From Ailanthus altissimus (taxonomy: Eukaryota > Streptophyta > Magnoliopsida > Sapindales > Simaroubaceae), in assembly GCA_946807835.1 (NCBI GenBank), contig OX327705.1:19932501-19996500 (forward strand): a stretch of DNA of 64,000 bases, read 5' to 3'. Below, piece after piece: positions 44,801 to 54,706 of the stretch. Below the pieces are notes generated by a model. That model did not search any database, was not told where the DNA came from, and was given only the letters and a program-made list of their open reading frames with translations. The position numbers were made by a program, and so were the translations under genes. Numbering within the stretch: position 1 is the stretch's first letter; each line of letters begins with the position of its first letter.

Positions 44801-47800
44801 CGGTATTGCAAAAAGAAGGAATGGACATCTTTTCGAAACCACACATGCTCTTCTTTTCCAAAGATAAGAACCAAAATAATTTTATGGGGAAGCAGTTCTC
44901 ACCCACGCATCTTATCAATCAATTACCCACCAAAGTCTTGAATTTCAAAAGCCTTTGGGAAATACTGCCACGCCATTTTCCAAATTTTCTTACTCCAAAC
45001 ATATTGCCTCCTCAAGTATTTGGATGTGTTGCCTTTGCTCATATTCATGCACACAACGGAAGCAAACTTGATCCTCGGGCACTCAAATGTATGTTTATAA
45101 GGTATTCTTCAATGCAACACGGCTACAAATGTTATCATCCACCTACCCAAAAAACCTACATTTCCATTAAGGTTACATTCGCTGAGCATAGGAGTTTTTT
45201 CCATCATTCTTCTCCTCAGGGGGAGACAACATATGATGAAAAGAATGATGGTTGTGTTGATATCCATGATTTTACGCCCGAATTTTCCCTACCATCATTG
45301 AGTCAAGTTCTTATCTTTGTTCCCTCGAGTTCAACCATCCTTATCTCAGATTCACTCCCAACTCTTGATCACACTTCTCCAAATTCTGATCTCAGTTCTA
45401 CTTCCAACTCTAGGTCTGATGTCCCTCCACATGAAGATGCAGCCGTGACACTTGAATTTCACTCACAAAATCTTCCCAAAATCCAACATCGTCAATCAAT
45501 CCAGTAACCGCTAAACCACTTCAAGTTTATTCGAGAAAGAAGGGATACAAGACTGATCCAAAGCAAGCCCAAAAGTCTGATCCTCTGCTTGGGAAAGGAA
45601 CCAATCGGGAGGAAAATACCGCTCAGGTAAAAAATCACTCTTGTGTTTGATAAAAATGAGTTAGAATTAGCCATTGCAGTTCGAAAAGATATCCAAAAGT
45701 GTACACAACATCCTCTCTCTCATTTTGTTTCCTCTGAAAAATTATCCCCTTCACATAAAGCCTTCCTTACTCACCTAAACACGGTAGCTACTCCTAAAAC
45801 ATTATCTGGGGCATTAAACAACAAAGAGTGGAAGCAAGCCATGAAAGTTAAGATGGATGCACTTGAGAAAAACAAGATTTAGGAAATGGTTGAATTGCCA
45901 AAGGTAAAGACATCTATGGGATGTAAATGAGTGTTTTCCGTGAACTACTATGCAGATGGGTCACTTGAGAGGTATAAGGTGAGGCTAGTAACGAAAGGAT
46001 ATACTCAGACCTTTGGCATTGACTATCAAGACACTTTTGCCCCAGTTGCAAAAATGAACACAGTAAGATTCCCATTATCATTGGCTGCTATGTTTGATTG
46101 AACTTTACAATAGTTTGATGTTAAAAACGTGTTTCTACATGGAGACCTTGAAGAGGAAATATATATGGGTACAGACTAAGCAAAGCATTGTATGGGTTGA
46201 AGTAATCTCCTAGAGCTTGATTCAGAAGGTTTGCAAGAGCAATGTTGGAAATGGATTACAAACAAAGCCAAGGTGATCATACTCTGTTAATAAAGTACTC
46301 CTCTTCATAGGGAGTTACAACTCTAATTGTATATGTGGATGACATTATTGTCATTGGTAACGCTCAAACAGAAATGAGAGTTCTCAAATGTAAGTTGGCC
46401 AAAGAATTTAAATAAAGGACTTGTGCAAGCTAAAATACTTCTTGGGAATTGAAGTTGCTCACTCCAAGGAAAGAATGTTTATCTCACAACAAAAATATGT
46501 GACTGATTTACTGAAGGAAACAGGAAAGACGGTTTGCAAACCCATGGAGACTCTTATTGAGTCGAATCATAAACTGGGAGATGTAGTTGATGATGAGCCA
46601 GTGGACAAAGAAATGTATAAAAGACTTGTTGGAAGACTAATATATTTGTCTCATACCAAACCAAACATGGCCTATGTGGTTAATGTTGTGAGTCAATTCA
46701 AGCACAATCCAAAGGAAATACACCTCCAAGCAGTATATAGGATCCTACAATATATGAAGTCTAGTCCAAGTCAGGGTTTGTTATTCAAAAGAGGATCATA
46801 CGTGAGCTTAGAAGTGTACACAATTTCGGACTATGCTAGTTCAATATTCGATAGAAGGTCCAGGTTATTATGCCTTTCTAGGCGGGAATCTTGTTACATG
46901 GAGGAGCAAAAAGTAGCTAGTAGTTGCAAGGTCAAGCACAAAACTGAAGTTTTTTGCCATAGCTTTGGGAATATGTGAGTTATTAGGGTAGAAATAATCT
47001 TGAAGTATCTTGGAGTTTCAGTTGAGAAGCCAATGAAGCTATATTGTGATAACAAGTCAGCCATCAACATTGCACATAATTTGATACAACATGATCGCAC
47101 CAAACATGTGAAAGTTGATCAACACTTCATAAAGGAAAAACTAGACAGTGAGCACATTTGCACGCCATATGTCTCAACAAAAGAACAATTGGCCGATGTG
47201 TTGACCAAAGGGTTAGCTAGTCATGTACTCCAAAGAATTGTTTGCAAGCTGGGGACGGAAAATATTTACTCCTCAGCTTAAAGGGGAGTATTGGAAAATA
47301 TGCGTGATTTTAAGTGATTGTAAGATACTTTAGGAAAGTGTTAGTTGTTGATTTGGTACTAATTATAGGCAAATTTAGGTGGTGTACTATTAGAAGGTTG
47401 ACTTAGTTTAGCCTCTATCTTTTGATATGATTGTATCACCTTATTTCTCTTGATTTTTTCTTGATTTCATCCCGATTGCATTCAGCCTATAAAGGATAGG
47501 CTACTCTGTATTGTAATAGTGTAAAATATACAAAACCTTTCCTAATTTCTCTGATAATACAAAATGAGACAAGTTTAACTGCTTGTCTTTTTTGGGAAAG
47601 GTGGTATAAATCCCATGACTTGGAATATAATCATATGAATATGCATACTCAAATTCCAGATTCGCCACCCCATGGCAAAAGTCAAACCTAGATGTCAATG
47701 TAAATGCAGTGCTTCCCAGTAAACTTAATAAGTATTTAAGGGATGAGAAGAACGTCTAACTTACATAGTAAAAGCAAGTCAACAAAAAGTGCCTCAAAAG

Positions 47801-49746
47801 TTTTTTCACAACAGTCCAATTCATGTCTAAACTGAGAGGGAAGATGGTGCATTTGGTACAGTGGCCAAAAGACCCCATATATATCATTGTGGCAAAAAGA
47901 TTTCAAGTCTCAAACACTAAATTTTCAATATGAATTGAATATATTATGCTTGGGTTTCAACATGCAGAAAAAGAAAATGCTAGGTATGACATATCAGAAT
48001 AATTATTCTATATTTTATACCTGACATCCTTGATCATCCATTGGTACGCACTCAACAGCTATCAGTTTATCAACATCATCAGCTGTAACAACATATTCTG
48101 GATTTGTGGCTCCTGAACCAAACATTCTCAATAAACTAGTAAAAATAATATCTGAATAAGTGCACTACCAAAAAGTAAAACTAATTTCAATGCTCACCCT
48201 CAATATAATGCCTGGTCCCATCCTGAAGATGACGTACCCACTGATACAAAAATTGTTAAAATCTGAAACTCAATCCATTATGTAAAAAATAGCCAAACAT
48301 TTTCAACTTTTCAAATAAGTTAACTTCAAAAACTTTACCTGAAACAGACAAAGAGCAGTCCCACGTACAGCATATCCACATCCAAGAAGTTTCTCTCCAG
48401 GTGTAGCATCACCGATAATCTGGAAACTCTCAATACCAGGGCCCTCTGAATTGCCACAAGTCATATTAGATTCCACCAGATGTCATAAATTTGTATTAAA
48501 GAAAAAAATATCTACACCTTCAACTTGTTTGGATCTCATGCGTAAGTTACTCATGGAGTTAACAAGGTCCACTTTAGCCCCACTCATATGAAGTTCAACA
48601 GGAGTAATAGGCACAGAATCATTAGCCAGCGATAATTTTGCACTTGAAGAATCTCCTACAGACGAATCAATAAAGTATTCTTCCTCTCGAAAGACAAACA
48701 CAATAGCAATGATGGCAAAGGCTAGTGGAAAAAGAACAGATGCATTATAATTGTACTTCACATCAGAAACTAACAGAATAAAATGAATAAATGTAGCAAT
48801 CAACTGGAGGACAGAAAAGACAATCTCCACTATCCCAAGTTGCCTTTCAGCTCGTGATTTGATTGCCGTGGTACTTCTTTCCACCAAACAAGCATAAATG
48901 TTTATACCAAAACCAAATGCTGACAAGAGAAATGCAGCAAGAGAAGCCCTCTTGCTTTTTCCAAAAACATCCAATACAACTGATATTGCCTCCAAGAATA
49001 GGAACAAAGCCGCAAGTCCACGTCTTTTATGATTACCAAGGAGCTCAGAACCCTATGATTTAAAGACTAAAGTAATTTAAGATATAGAGAAATAAAGAAC
49101 TCAAAAAGCCTATGAAACAAACATTCTGTGAAATTCTCAATCAAGGTAATTGGAAAATTCTTTCCCAACTACCAAAAGAACTTATTTGAAAATCAATACT
49201 CAAATTAAAATAAGATAAAATGAAAATGGGGTGATCTACAAAAGATCCTATTATCAAAATTAATTTAAGAACTTATGGTATTGAGCAGGCAAATTTATCA
49301 AGTTGGTATAAGAGATCTTGAGTTCGAATTCCAAGAAAATGATACTTGGTTATACTTCAATAACACAAAGTGGTATATAAAAGAAAGCAAGGAAGAAACC
49401 ATAATATGAAACTATCAAACGTCATGAATCCATGGATAGAAAAAAAAAATTAGTTATTTGCAGAGTATTATATCTAAAATTTTCTCTCAAATGGGTATCT
49501 AGTCAATGACAAATGTACTTAAGCTCAAGTCATATCATCATCTGTCTAAAATTGCTCAAAACAAAAACAACAAAACAAAAGACAGTTGGGTACTAAAATT
49601 CATGAACAAAATAAGAAATAAATGGCATTTAGAACAGGATTGAGAAATTAATTAGAAGTGGGTGAAGAAATAACTTTGGTTACCCTGTGCCTCAAATTAT
49701 TGGCCCTTCTTGATCTGCGAGGTAATCTCTTTCCTTCAATGTCCAT
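38886..49746 (-). CDS. Four-helix membrane protein with SCAB-like Ig-PH C-terminal module, 11 exons, 410 aa
   Basis: Coding exons (minus): 49684-49746, 48518-49052, 48339-48445, 48198-48240, 48021-48112, 41485-41533, 40931-41001, 40166-40285, 39601-39686, 39007-39052, 38886-38906. All introns are GT-AG and phases agree; the total is 1233 nt with stop. The start [14 protein letters not shown] is basic. Predicted membrane segments lie at about residues 33-51, 57-78, 94-116 and 126-142; a Ser-rich linker follows to about 199. Residues about 200-296 form an Ig-like domain ([43 protein letters not shown]). About 297-404 resemble a PH-like fold ([54 protein letters not shown]). The Ig-PH pair resembles the C-terminus of plant SCAB actin-binding proteins; the SCAB coiled coil is absent. 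The biochemical role is unknown. I cannot name the gene. Confidence 0.85.
41839..42443 (-). repeat. Solo copia-type LTR candidate in intron 5
   Basis: On the plus strand it starts TGTTGGAAATTCACAG and ends TTATCCTTCA; read on the minus strand it gives TGAAGG...TTTCCAACA, with TG...CA termini. It contains GTGATCCAGTTCTCATGAACCTACATCCACTT and a CTTT-rich block, common in antisense copia LTRs. It directly abuts the copia 5' LTR at 42444 with no bases between, and no target duplication was found. Confidence 0.5.
42055..42170. repeat. CT-rich simple repeat
   Basis: Two runs of (CT)n with ATCTCTCTTTCTC interspersed lie in the solo LTR of intron 5. A partial duplication (CTACTTGAAGAGAAAGGAGAAG versus TTACTTGAAAGGAATGGAGAAG) lies around them. 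Confidence 0.7.
42444..42711 (+). repeat. Copia 5' LTR
   Basis: It runs from TGTTGGAAAATATG to TTTCTCTGCTA, directly before the primer site. A TATAAAGG near 42642 is a possible TATA box and is also conserved in the 3' LTR (near 47489). Confidence 0.9.
42712..42724 (+). other. Copia primer-binding site
   Basis: TGGTATTAGAGCA matches the tRNA-iMet complement TGGTATCAGAGCA except for one C-to-T change. Confidence 0.9.
42880..43820 (+). pseudogene. Copia gag, degenerate
   Basis: The open start 42888-43097 carries [22 protein letters not shown], the N-terminal gag pattern in which a substrate-like N-Y-W..W motif is followed by a helical region. It then breaks at a stop at 43095. Later parts are legible in changing frames: the central helical region to about 43420, and a basic stretch with a decayed zinc knuckle (NYCKKTG near 43577-43597) to 43640. 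The downstream link to protease is full of stops. Confidence 0.75.
43822..44190 (+). pseudogene. Copia protease and integrase start, degenerate
   Basis: The open piece 43822-44178 holds the protease active site as [12 protein letters not shown]. The family consensus is D-S-G-A-T-(D/N)-H, so the catalytic-loop Gly is replaced by Glu, which should abolish activity. The second conserved block [18 protein letters not shown] follows at the expected spacing, then NC.LIFSN.S.VF before a stop. Confidence 0.85.
44191..45510 (+). pseudogene. Copia integrase, degenerate
   Basis: Legible parts are the HLGHPSF-type finger region near 44330-44370 and C..C...K near 44420-44450. A core start with a HNDVCGPS stretch lies near 44500-44525, and the IFIDDCTRV catalytic Asp region lies near 44560-44590. 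The DKG motif (here RTDKGES) lies near 44698-44718. The open part 44659-45507 (282 codons) continues with the PRVFGCVAF-like segment ([14 protein letters not shown]), [12 protein letters not shown], and a Ser/Thr/Pro-rich tail towards RT. Confidence 0.8.
45511..46410 (+). pseudogene. Copia reverse transcriptase, first part, degenerate
   Basis: The open piece 45643-45882 ends with [23 protein letters not shown], the conserved RT start (W..AM..E..AL..N.TW) in which the last Trp codon has become a stop at 45880. Further parts follow: [20 protein letters not shown] near 46000-46060, [16 protein letters not shown] near 46115-46170, and an intact catalytic YVDD at 46331-46342 followed by IIVIG. Stops and a deletion near 46170-46200 break it. 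Confidence 0.85.
46411..47281 (+). pseudogene. Copia RT end and RNase H, degenerate
   Basis: The open piece 46421-46978 holds [28 protein letters not shown], a [17 protein letters not shown] segment and the [14 protein letters not shown] block. The RNase H part starts near 46800 with a decayed D..... region and continues in 47000-47281 with [33 protein letters not shown] and the [10 protein letters not shown] motif. It ends at 47279, seven bases before the polypurine tract. Confidence 0.85.
47289..47556 (+). repeat. Copia 3' LTR
   Basis: It has the same length as the 5' LTR (268 bases). Its first dinucleotide is TA instead of TG, and its end reads TCTCTGATA. A polypurine tract precedes it immediately. 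Confidence 0.9.
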
Positions 49747-50540
49747 TACTTTAATCTCTAAATAAGACGCTATTATCAACACCAGTGTTGTAAATCAGAA
49801 AGATGGAAAGAAAGAAAATCATCTTAAGAAAAATGGGTTCCTGCACGCTTCTGTTTGCATAGAAAGTTGAAGGAAAGTTCCGAGTAAATGATCAATGAAG
49901 AAAAATGGTTCCAACTGTACATGAATTGACAAAGTTTGGCTTATAGAAGTTGAAGTCACACTAGCGAGAAAACAAATTTCGAAAGTACAGATATCACAAT
50001 CTTACAGCTTTTTTATATCTATTATCTATTATAATTTTTTTTAAATTAAGGAATTTATCATAAATACTTTGCTTAATTTTATTAATATATATTTTTAATG
50101 AATTTTAGTAATACTTTTACTAATTTAAAAAATTTACAACAGTGCCAATTGTTAAAAAAATCTTTCATAAAAATTAATCAAAATATAGTATTATAATTTT
50201 GTATAGCATCTAATTTCTTTGAAATCTGTACCTAATTTTTTTTTCAAACACTTGTCAAATTAAATTCATTCGATATTTACTTCTTTCAATTCTCCGAAAT
50301 TAAATACTACAGCTCTTTTATAATATTATATTTTATTTTTATTTCTTCTATAAAACTTCTTATTTATAAATATACTTTATCTATAAAATAATTGATATAC
50401 GATCATCAAGAAACTCTCGCATAAAAAATCAAGATTCTTCAATTTTTATTGTCACGACATTAATTGGGCATGACCGAGTCGAGTTTGATTCACTCCCTGA
50501 CTCAGCATCAGCAGCCGCTTTTGTTAATTGAAAAACAAAG
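49747..50540 (-). promoter_or_regulatory. Upstream region of the host gene, with a TATA-like box
   Basis: On the minus strand GATATAAAAAAGC (TATAAAAAA at 50009-50017) lies about 265 bases before the ATG, with a pyrimidine-rich stretch between. That spacing allows a 5' leader of about 230 bases. Beyond 50020 the sequence is strongly AT-rich. The 3' gypsy LTR starts at 50541, so no more than about 0.8 kb of original upstream sequence remains before the transposon. Confidence 0.4.
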
Positions 50541-50987
50541 TGATAGGTCCTAGTTAAAGCTAGGTCATAATTATAATATAAATAAAATTCTCTTAAAGTA
50601 AGAATGAAACCACAAGATGTTATTTAGATTTAATTAAATAACATGCTGCTTTTCATTCACTTTCAATAAAATTTAAATATATCAAATACCTAACTTCTCC
50701 TAAATTTTAGCTTATATGATAACAACTATTACTTACATGTAAATAACTATTAAACTACCATTACTTCTAGCGTGTTATAGCATTTTTCCATAACTATCAG
50801 CTTATCCTTCCAATTCGTACGTCCAGTATCTCATGCATGCACGTTCTTTTCTTTTCCATGATTTGCACCAAGTGTCCATGTCAACCACTTCTTCCTCATA
50901 GAATGCACGTCCATGATATATGCTCACATGTGACAGATGCTTAGGATTTGGATTAGAACACCTTGAGACCTTATTGGTTTATCATCA
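50541..50987 (-). repeat. 3' LTR of the chromovirus-like element
   Basis: It shares long blocks with 56378-56811, for example AACATGCTG(C/T)(T/C)TTTCATT and CTATTAAACTACCATTACTTCTAGC.TGTTATA. On the minus strand it begins TGATGATAAACC after the purine tract and ends GGACCTATCA. Confidence 0.85.
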
Positions 50988-51003
50988 CCCCCCTCCCTCT
51001 TTT
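50988..51003 (-). other. Polypurine tract of the chromovirus-like element
   Basis: AAAAGAGGGAGGGGGG on the minus strand, adjacent to the 3' LTR. This is the plus-strand priming site of the element. Confidence 0.85.
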
Positions 51004-51729
51004 GCTGGGACTTTGTCCTTAAAGTCCAAATTCAAGAAATGCTCTTATAATTCATGAGTACTTTCCTAGGTGGCGTCTTACTTTCCATTTGACTAAGTTT
51101 TCTTCCACTAAGCAAGAGCCTTGCTTTACCTGACAGATATCTAAAATTGCCTCATGTTATATAATAATTTATTCATCAGTCATTGCGGTAGCTCCACATT
51201 AACATTATCTGTTTCACCCACTTTCTTTTTTAGCAATGAAACATGAAAAATAGAATGAAAGCGTGATTTTGCTGGAAGTTTGAGCTTGTAAGCTACCTTG
51301 TCGATTCTTTCTCAATTTGAAAGGGCCTATAAAATCGGCTAGCTAATTTCTATACGTCTTTTTAAGACTAAATGTTGTCGATACAATTGCAGCTTTAAGA
51401 ATAGCATATCTCATTTTTAAAATCTGATGTCCCTTCACTTAGCATCAACCATTTGTTTCATACGGTTGTTGGCAACCTGTAAATTGACCTTGAGTTGTCT
51501 AAGCAATATATCCCATAAGGCTAAGTTTTGATCTACCTCATGAATTGGAGTGCGCCCAATTGATAATGAGGTATGCTTAGTGGCAACCGACCATATAGTG
51601 CTTGAAATTGAGTCATCTATGTGGACACGTGATATGTTGTGTTGTACCAGAATTCAGCCCATAAAAGAAAGGAACTCCATTTGTGAGGTTATTGGTAGGC
51701 AAAACACCAGAGGTATTGTTTGAGACAAA

Positions 51730-52430
51730 TGTTCACTACTTCGGATTATCGATCAGTTTGTGGATGGTAGGCGGAGCTCATTTTCAACTTAGTTCCTGAA
51801 AACTTAAAGAATTCATGCCAAAACTGACTAATGAACACCGGATCTAGATCGTTGATAATGGTTCTTGGCATTCCATAGAGCTTCACCACACTTTCAATGA
51901 ACTTTTCAGCTACTGATTTTGCGGTGAAGGGATGAGCTGATTTGCTAAGGTAATTCACTACCACAAGGATGGTGTTTTTGCCATTTGATATGAGAAGCCC
52001 TTCAATGAAGTCTATGGTGATGTCATCCTATACTTGGTATAGAATTGGTAGTGATTGCATAAGTTCTGCTGGGGATAGAGTATTAGCCTTGGCTCTTTGG
52101 CAAATGTCAGAAAAAGAAATATAGTCTTCATATCCTTATGCGTGGAATGTTAATAAAACTGTAGTGCCAACCTTTTGTAAGTGCGTAATACTCTTGAATA
52201 TCATCTTAAATGTGAGTCATGGAATTTCAGTAAGAGTTGAGTGATATTTCTAATTTTTTAGGGAATTACATATGATCTTTATAGAGAACCAGGCCATTGC
52301 GCTAAGAATAAGGGAGCTCCTAGATTTGCCAGCTTGCCAATTTTTTCCTTGTAAGGGTGCTCGATTGCTGCCTGCTTAATTTCTACCTAAAATTTTGTTT
52401 ATGGTGTTAACAAAGCATCGTGACTAAGGT
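51730..52430 (-). pseudogene. Integrase of the chromovirus-like element, degenerate
   Basis: The open piece 51746-51964 carries VVNYLSKSAHPFTAKSVAEKF, then YGMPRTIINDLDPVFIS..W (catalytic Asp region; D in place of the usual DRD pattern, NDLD) and MSSAYHPQTD with the catalytic Glu zone beyond. Upstream the core start and the zinc finger are legible to about 52430 in broken frames. Downstream, to 51004, runs a decayed C-terminal part and 3' untranslated sequence. Confidence 0.8.
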
Positions 52431-53760
52431 TGCCAACAACTCTAGATAGTGCATCTGCTATATAGTTCTCTTGGATAAGTTTGTATCTGATCTCATATTC
52501 ATACCCAAGTAACTTGGACACCCATTTTTTGTTATTCTAATGTGGCGATGTGCTGTTCTAGCAAGTACTTGAGGCTACGTTGGTTAGTTTGGATGAAAAA
52601 ATTTCACCCTAGTAAGTAAGGGCATCAAGTCTATATTGCATGGAGGATGGCTAGCATTTCTTTAGTGTAAATTGACCATGATTGCTTAGACACTCCTACT
52701 TGACTATTGAACGTAATTGGCCTGCCTTGTTGAGTAACCATTGCCCAATCCCTTTACCCAAAGCATCTGATTCGATTACAAAGGGTTCGTTGAAGTTTGG
52801 CATGGCAAGTGCTGGAATAGAAGTCATAGCTTACTTAAGAGCTTGGAAGGCATTTTTGTCTTCTTTATTTCATTCGAATTCGCCTTTCTTCAACAAATTG
52901 GTGAGTAGGTGAACCAAAACACCATAGTTACGAAAAAACTTTTTGTAATAACCTGTGAGACCTAAAAATCCATGCAAATTTTAAATATTAGTAGGCTTTG
53001 GCTAATTTAGCATGGCCGTGATTTTTTCTTTGTCCATTTTTACTCCTTGAAAACTAATTGTATGGCCTAAGTACTCCAACCCTTGTTTCCAAAATACAAA
53101 TTTATTGAATGTAATGAAAAATTGGCGATGCCTTAATATTTCAAAGCTCTTTTAACATGTTCAAGATGCATGGTCCAATTGAAGATATTTATTAAAATGT
53201 CATAAAAAAAATATCATTATGAATTTGCGAAGGTATAGGCAAAAAATAGAGTTCATGATGGCTTGAAATATAGATGGAGCATTACAAAGTCCTAAAGTCA
53301 TGAGAAGATATTCATAATGACCATTGTAAGTAAGAAATACAGTTTTATGAACATTTGGTAGATGTACACACACTTGGTGGTTAATTGCCTTTCGGTCAAT
53401 TTTGTAAAGTAAGTTACACCATGAAGTTCATCTAATATATTATCTATGGTTGGGATAAGGAATCTATCCTTGATGGTCACGACATTAAGAGCTCTATAAT
53501 CAGTGCAAAAATGTCAAATACCATTTTTTTTAATCAACAAAATAGAAGATGAAAAAAGGACTAGTGTTTGGTCTTATAAGCCCAAATTTTAACATGTCTT
53601 GAACTTGCTTTTTAATTTCAAAATTTTTAACGTAGGCATACCTTTAAGGTTTGACATTGATTAGTTTTTTCCCTTCCTTGATTCGATAGTTCACCTCTCT
53701 TATAGATTGACAAAGAGTAGAATATGAGTTAAAAAGGAATACCCTAGAGTAAGATCTTTA
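52431..53760 (-). pseudogene. RT and RNase H of the chromovirus-like element, degenerate
   Basis: The minus strand from 53760 shows RT start sequence (VNYRIKEGK near 53680, then KFGLIRPNTS near 53580). The piece 53298-53480 has [24 protein letters not shown], and the MIF..LPFG-like region follows near 53240-53290. The connection region ([13 protein letters not shown]) lies near 52935-52990. RNase H has FIQTNQRSLKYLLEQHIAT near 52540-52600 and ADALSRVVGN near 52430-52465. Frameshifts separate all of them. The YxDD motif could not be read with confidence. Confidence 0.75.
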
Positions 53761-54120
53761 CATGCTCAAATCTCCATCAGTATTCTAAAGGGCTCATGTT
53801 GGCTACTCTTAAGTAAAAGGGCTTGGTGGAAACCATGAGTAACTGTAGTTGGTTGGCTAACTTCTCACTAATGAAATTATAGGTTGAGCCACTGTCTATA
53901 AGGACCACAACCTCGTGCTGTTCAGTTTGAGTTAATATCCTTATAGTTCTAAAAGCGGATGATCTTATCAAAGCATGTAGAGATATCTCAAGCTCATTCT
54001 GAAATTTAGTTAACACCTCAACCGTTTCTCCCTCATCTTCTTCTTTATTAATGATGGCTCCTTTGAGTACAAGAAGCTGTGAACCACGATATTTATGCCA
54101 TGGGGTAAACTTCTCAACCT
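53761..54120 (-). pseudogene. Protease of the chromovirus-like element
   Basis: The open piece 53777-54016 contains VVVLIDSGSTYNFIS, a well-kept aspartic protease site (D-S-G-S-T), followed by LANQL and the VANM segment. Upstream is the EISLHAL.RSS..RTIRI block that normally precedes the protease in plant chromoviruses. Confidence 0.85.
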
Positions 54121-54706
54121 AATTGAAATAAATTCCCTAGGTTCGCCTCTTTTGCATTTCCCCTCAAGAAAATATTTTGACTAAAGCTACGAGTTTTATT
54201 CTTATAGGATTAGGAAACTCTATCAGTGCTCAATTAAATGATGGTTGAGTACTCCTCCGCTGACAAGTGACCTGCTTATCCCTTATATGAGCCAAGCTTA
54301 CTGCTTCTTTTAATGATTTTAGAAAGAACATTTAGATGCCGTCATCTTTTTCAGGTTTAAGCCCTCTCATAAAGGTCCCTATCAACGCCTTTTATGTTCC
54401 CTTTTATACTCTGTTGCCCAGCTTTTCAAACTTTCGTTGGTAATCATGGAGTGAAAGTTCTTTCTTCACCCTTGACAATGTTTCATTAAATCTTCACATT
54501 CGTTAGGTCCAAATCTTATCCACAGCTCCTCTGCGAAGTCTACCTAGGTTACCTCATTTGTTTCTTCTATGTAAGTACGTCGCAGCCATTATAACCATTG
54601 ATTAACTTTTTCTTCAAGGTGTAATGATGCTAACAACATCTTTTGTTTTTATGCCATTCCTTGATATTCGAAGAATTGGTTGACACGATTAAACCATTCT
54701 GTTAGA
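54121..54706 (-). pseudogene. Gag of the chromovirus-like element, 3' portion
   Basis: The retrotransposon-gag region is legible in broken frames on the minus strand: a W...L...F..R....W block near 54540-54660, a KL.....V..Y...F..L block near 54420-54480, then F..GL near 54350-54370. LTR-A3 interrupts it at 54707, and it continues beyond 56050. Confidence 0.6.

Larger units (their letters stand above)
42444..47556 (+). mobile_element. Complete but dead Ty1/copia element in intron 5
   Basis: Two LTRs of 268 bases each (42444-42711 and 47289-47556), a tRNA-Met-type primer site TGGTATTAGAGCA at 42712, gag, protease, integrase, RT, RNase H and a polypurine tract AAAGGGGAG at 47280-47288 follow in copia order, in the direction opposite to the host gene. 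By eye the LTRs differ at about two dozen sites (roughly 9%), so it is not recent. Stops and frameshifts occur throughout. Flanks CTTCA and ATACA do not match, so no target duplication is seen. Confidence 0.92.
41534..48020 (-). other. Intron 5 of the host gene, 6.5 kb, carrying transposons
   Basis: Donor CAG|GTATAA at 48020 and acceptor TATCAG at 41534. About 5.7 kb of this intron is a solo LTR (41839-42443) plus a copia element (42444-47556). Without them the intron would be about 0.77 kb. The transposons are on the plus strand or of unclear direction, against the gene. All other introns of this gene are under 1.5 kb. Confidence 0.8.

Noticed and set aside
48863..49063. A 66-codon plus-strand open frame at the first large exon.
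   Set aside because: It is the complement of exon 2 of the host gene, whose minus-strand frame has splice sites, correct phase and membrane helices.
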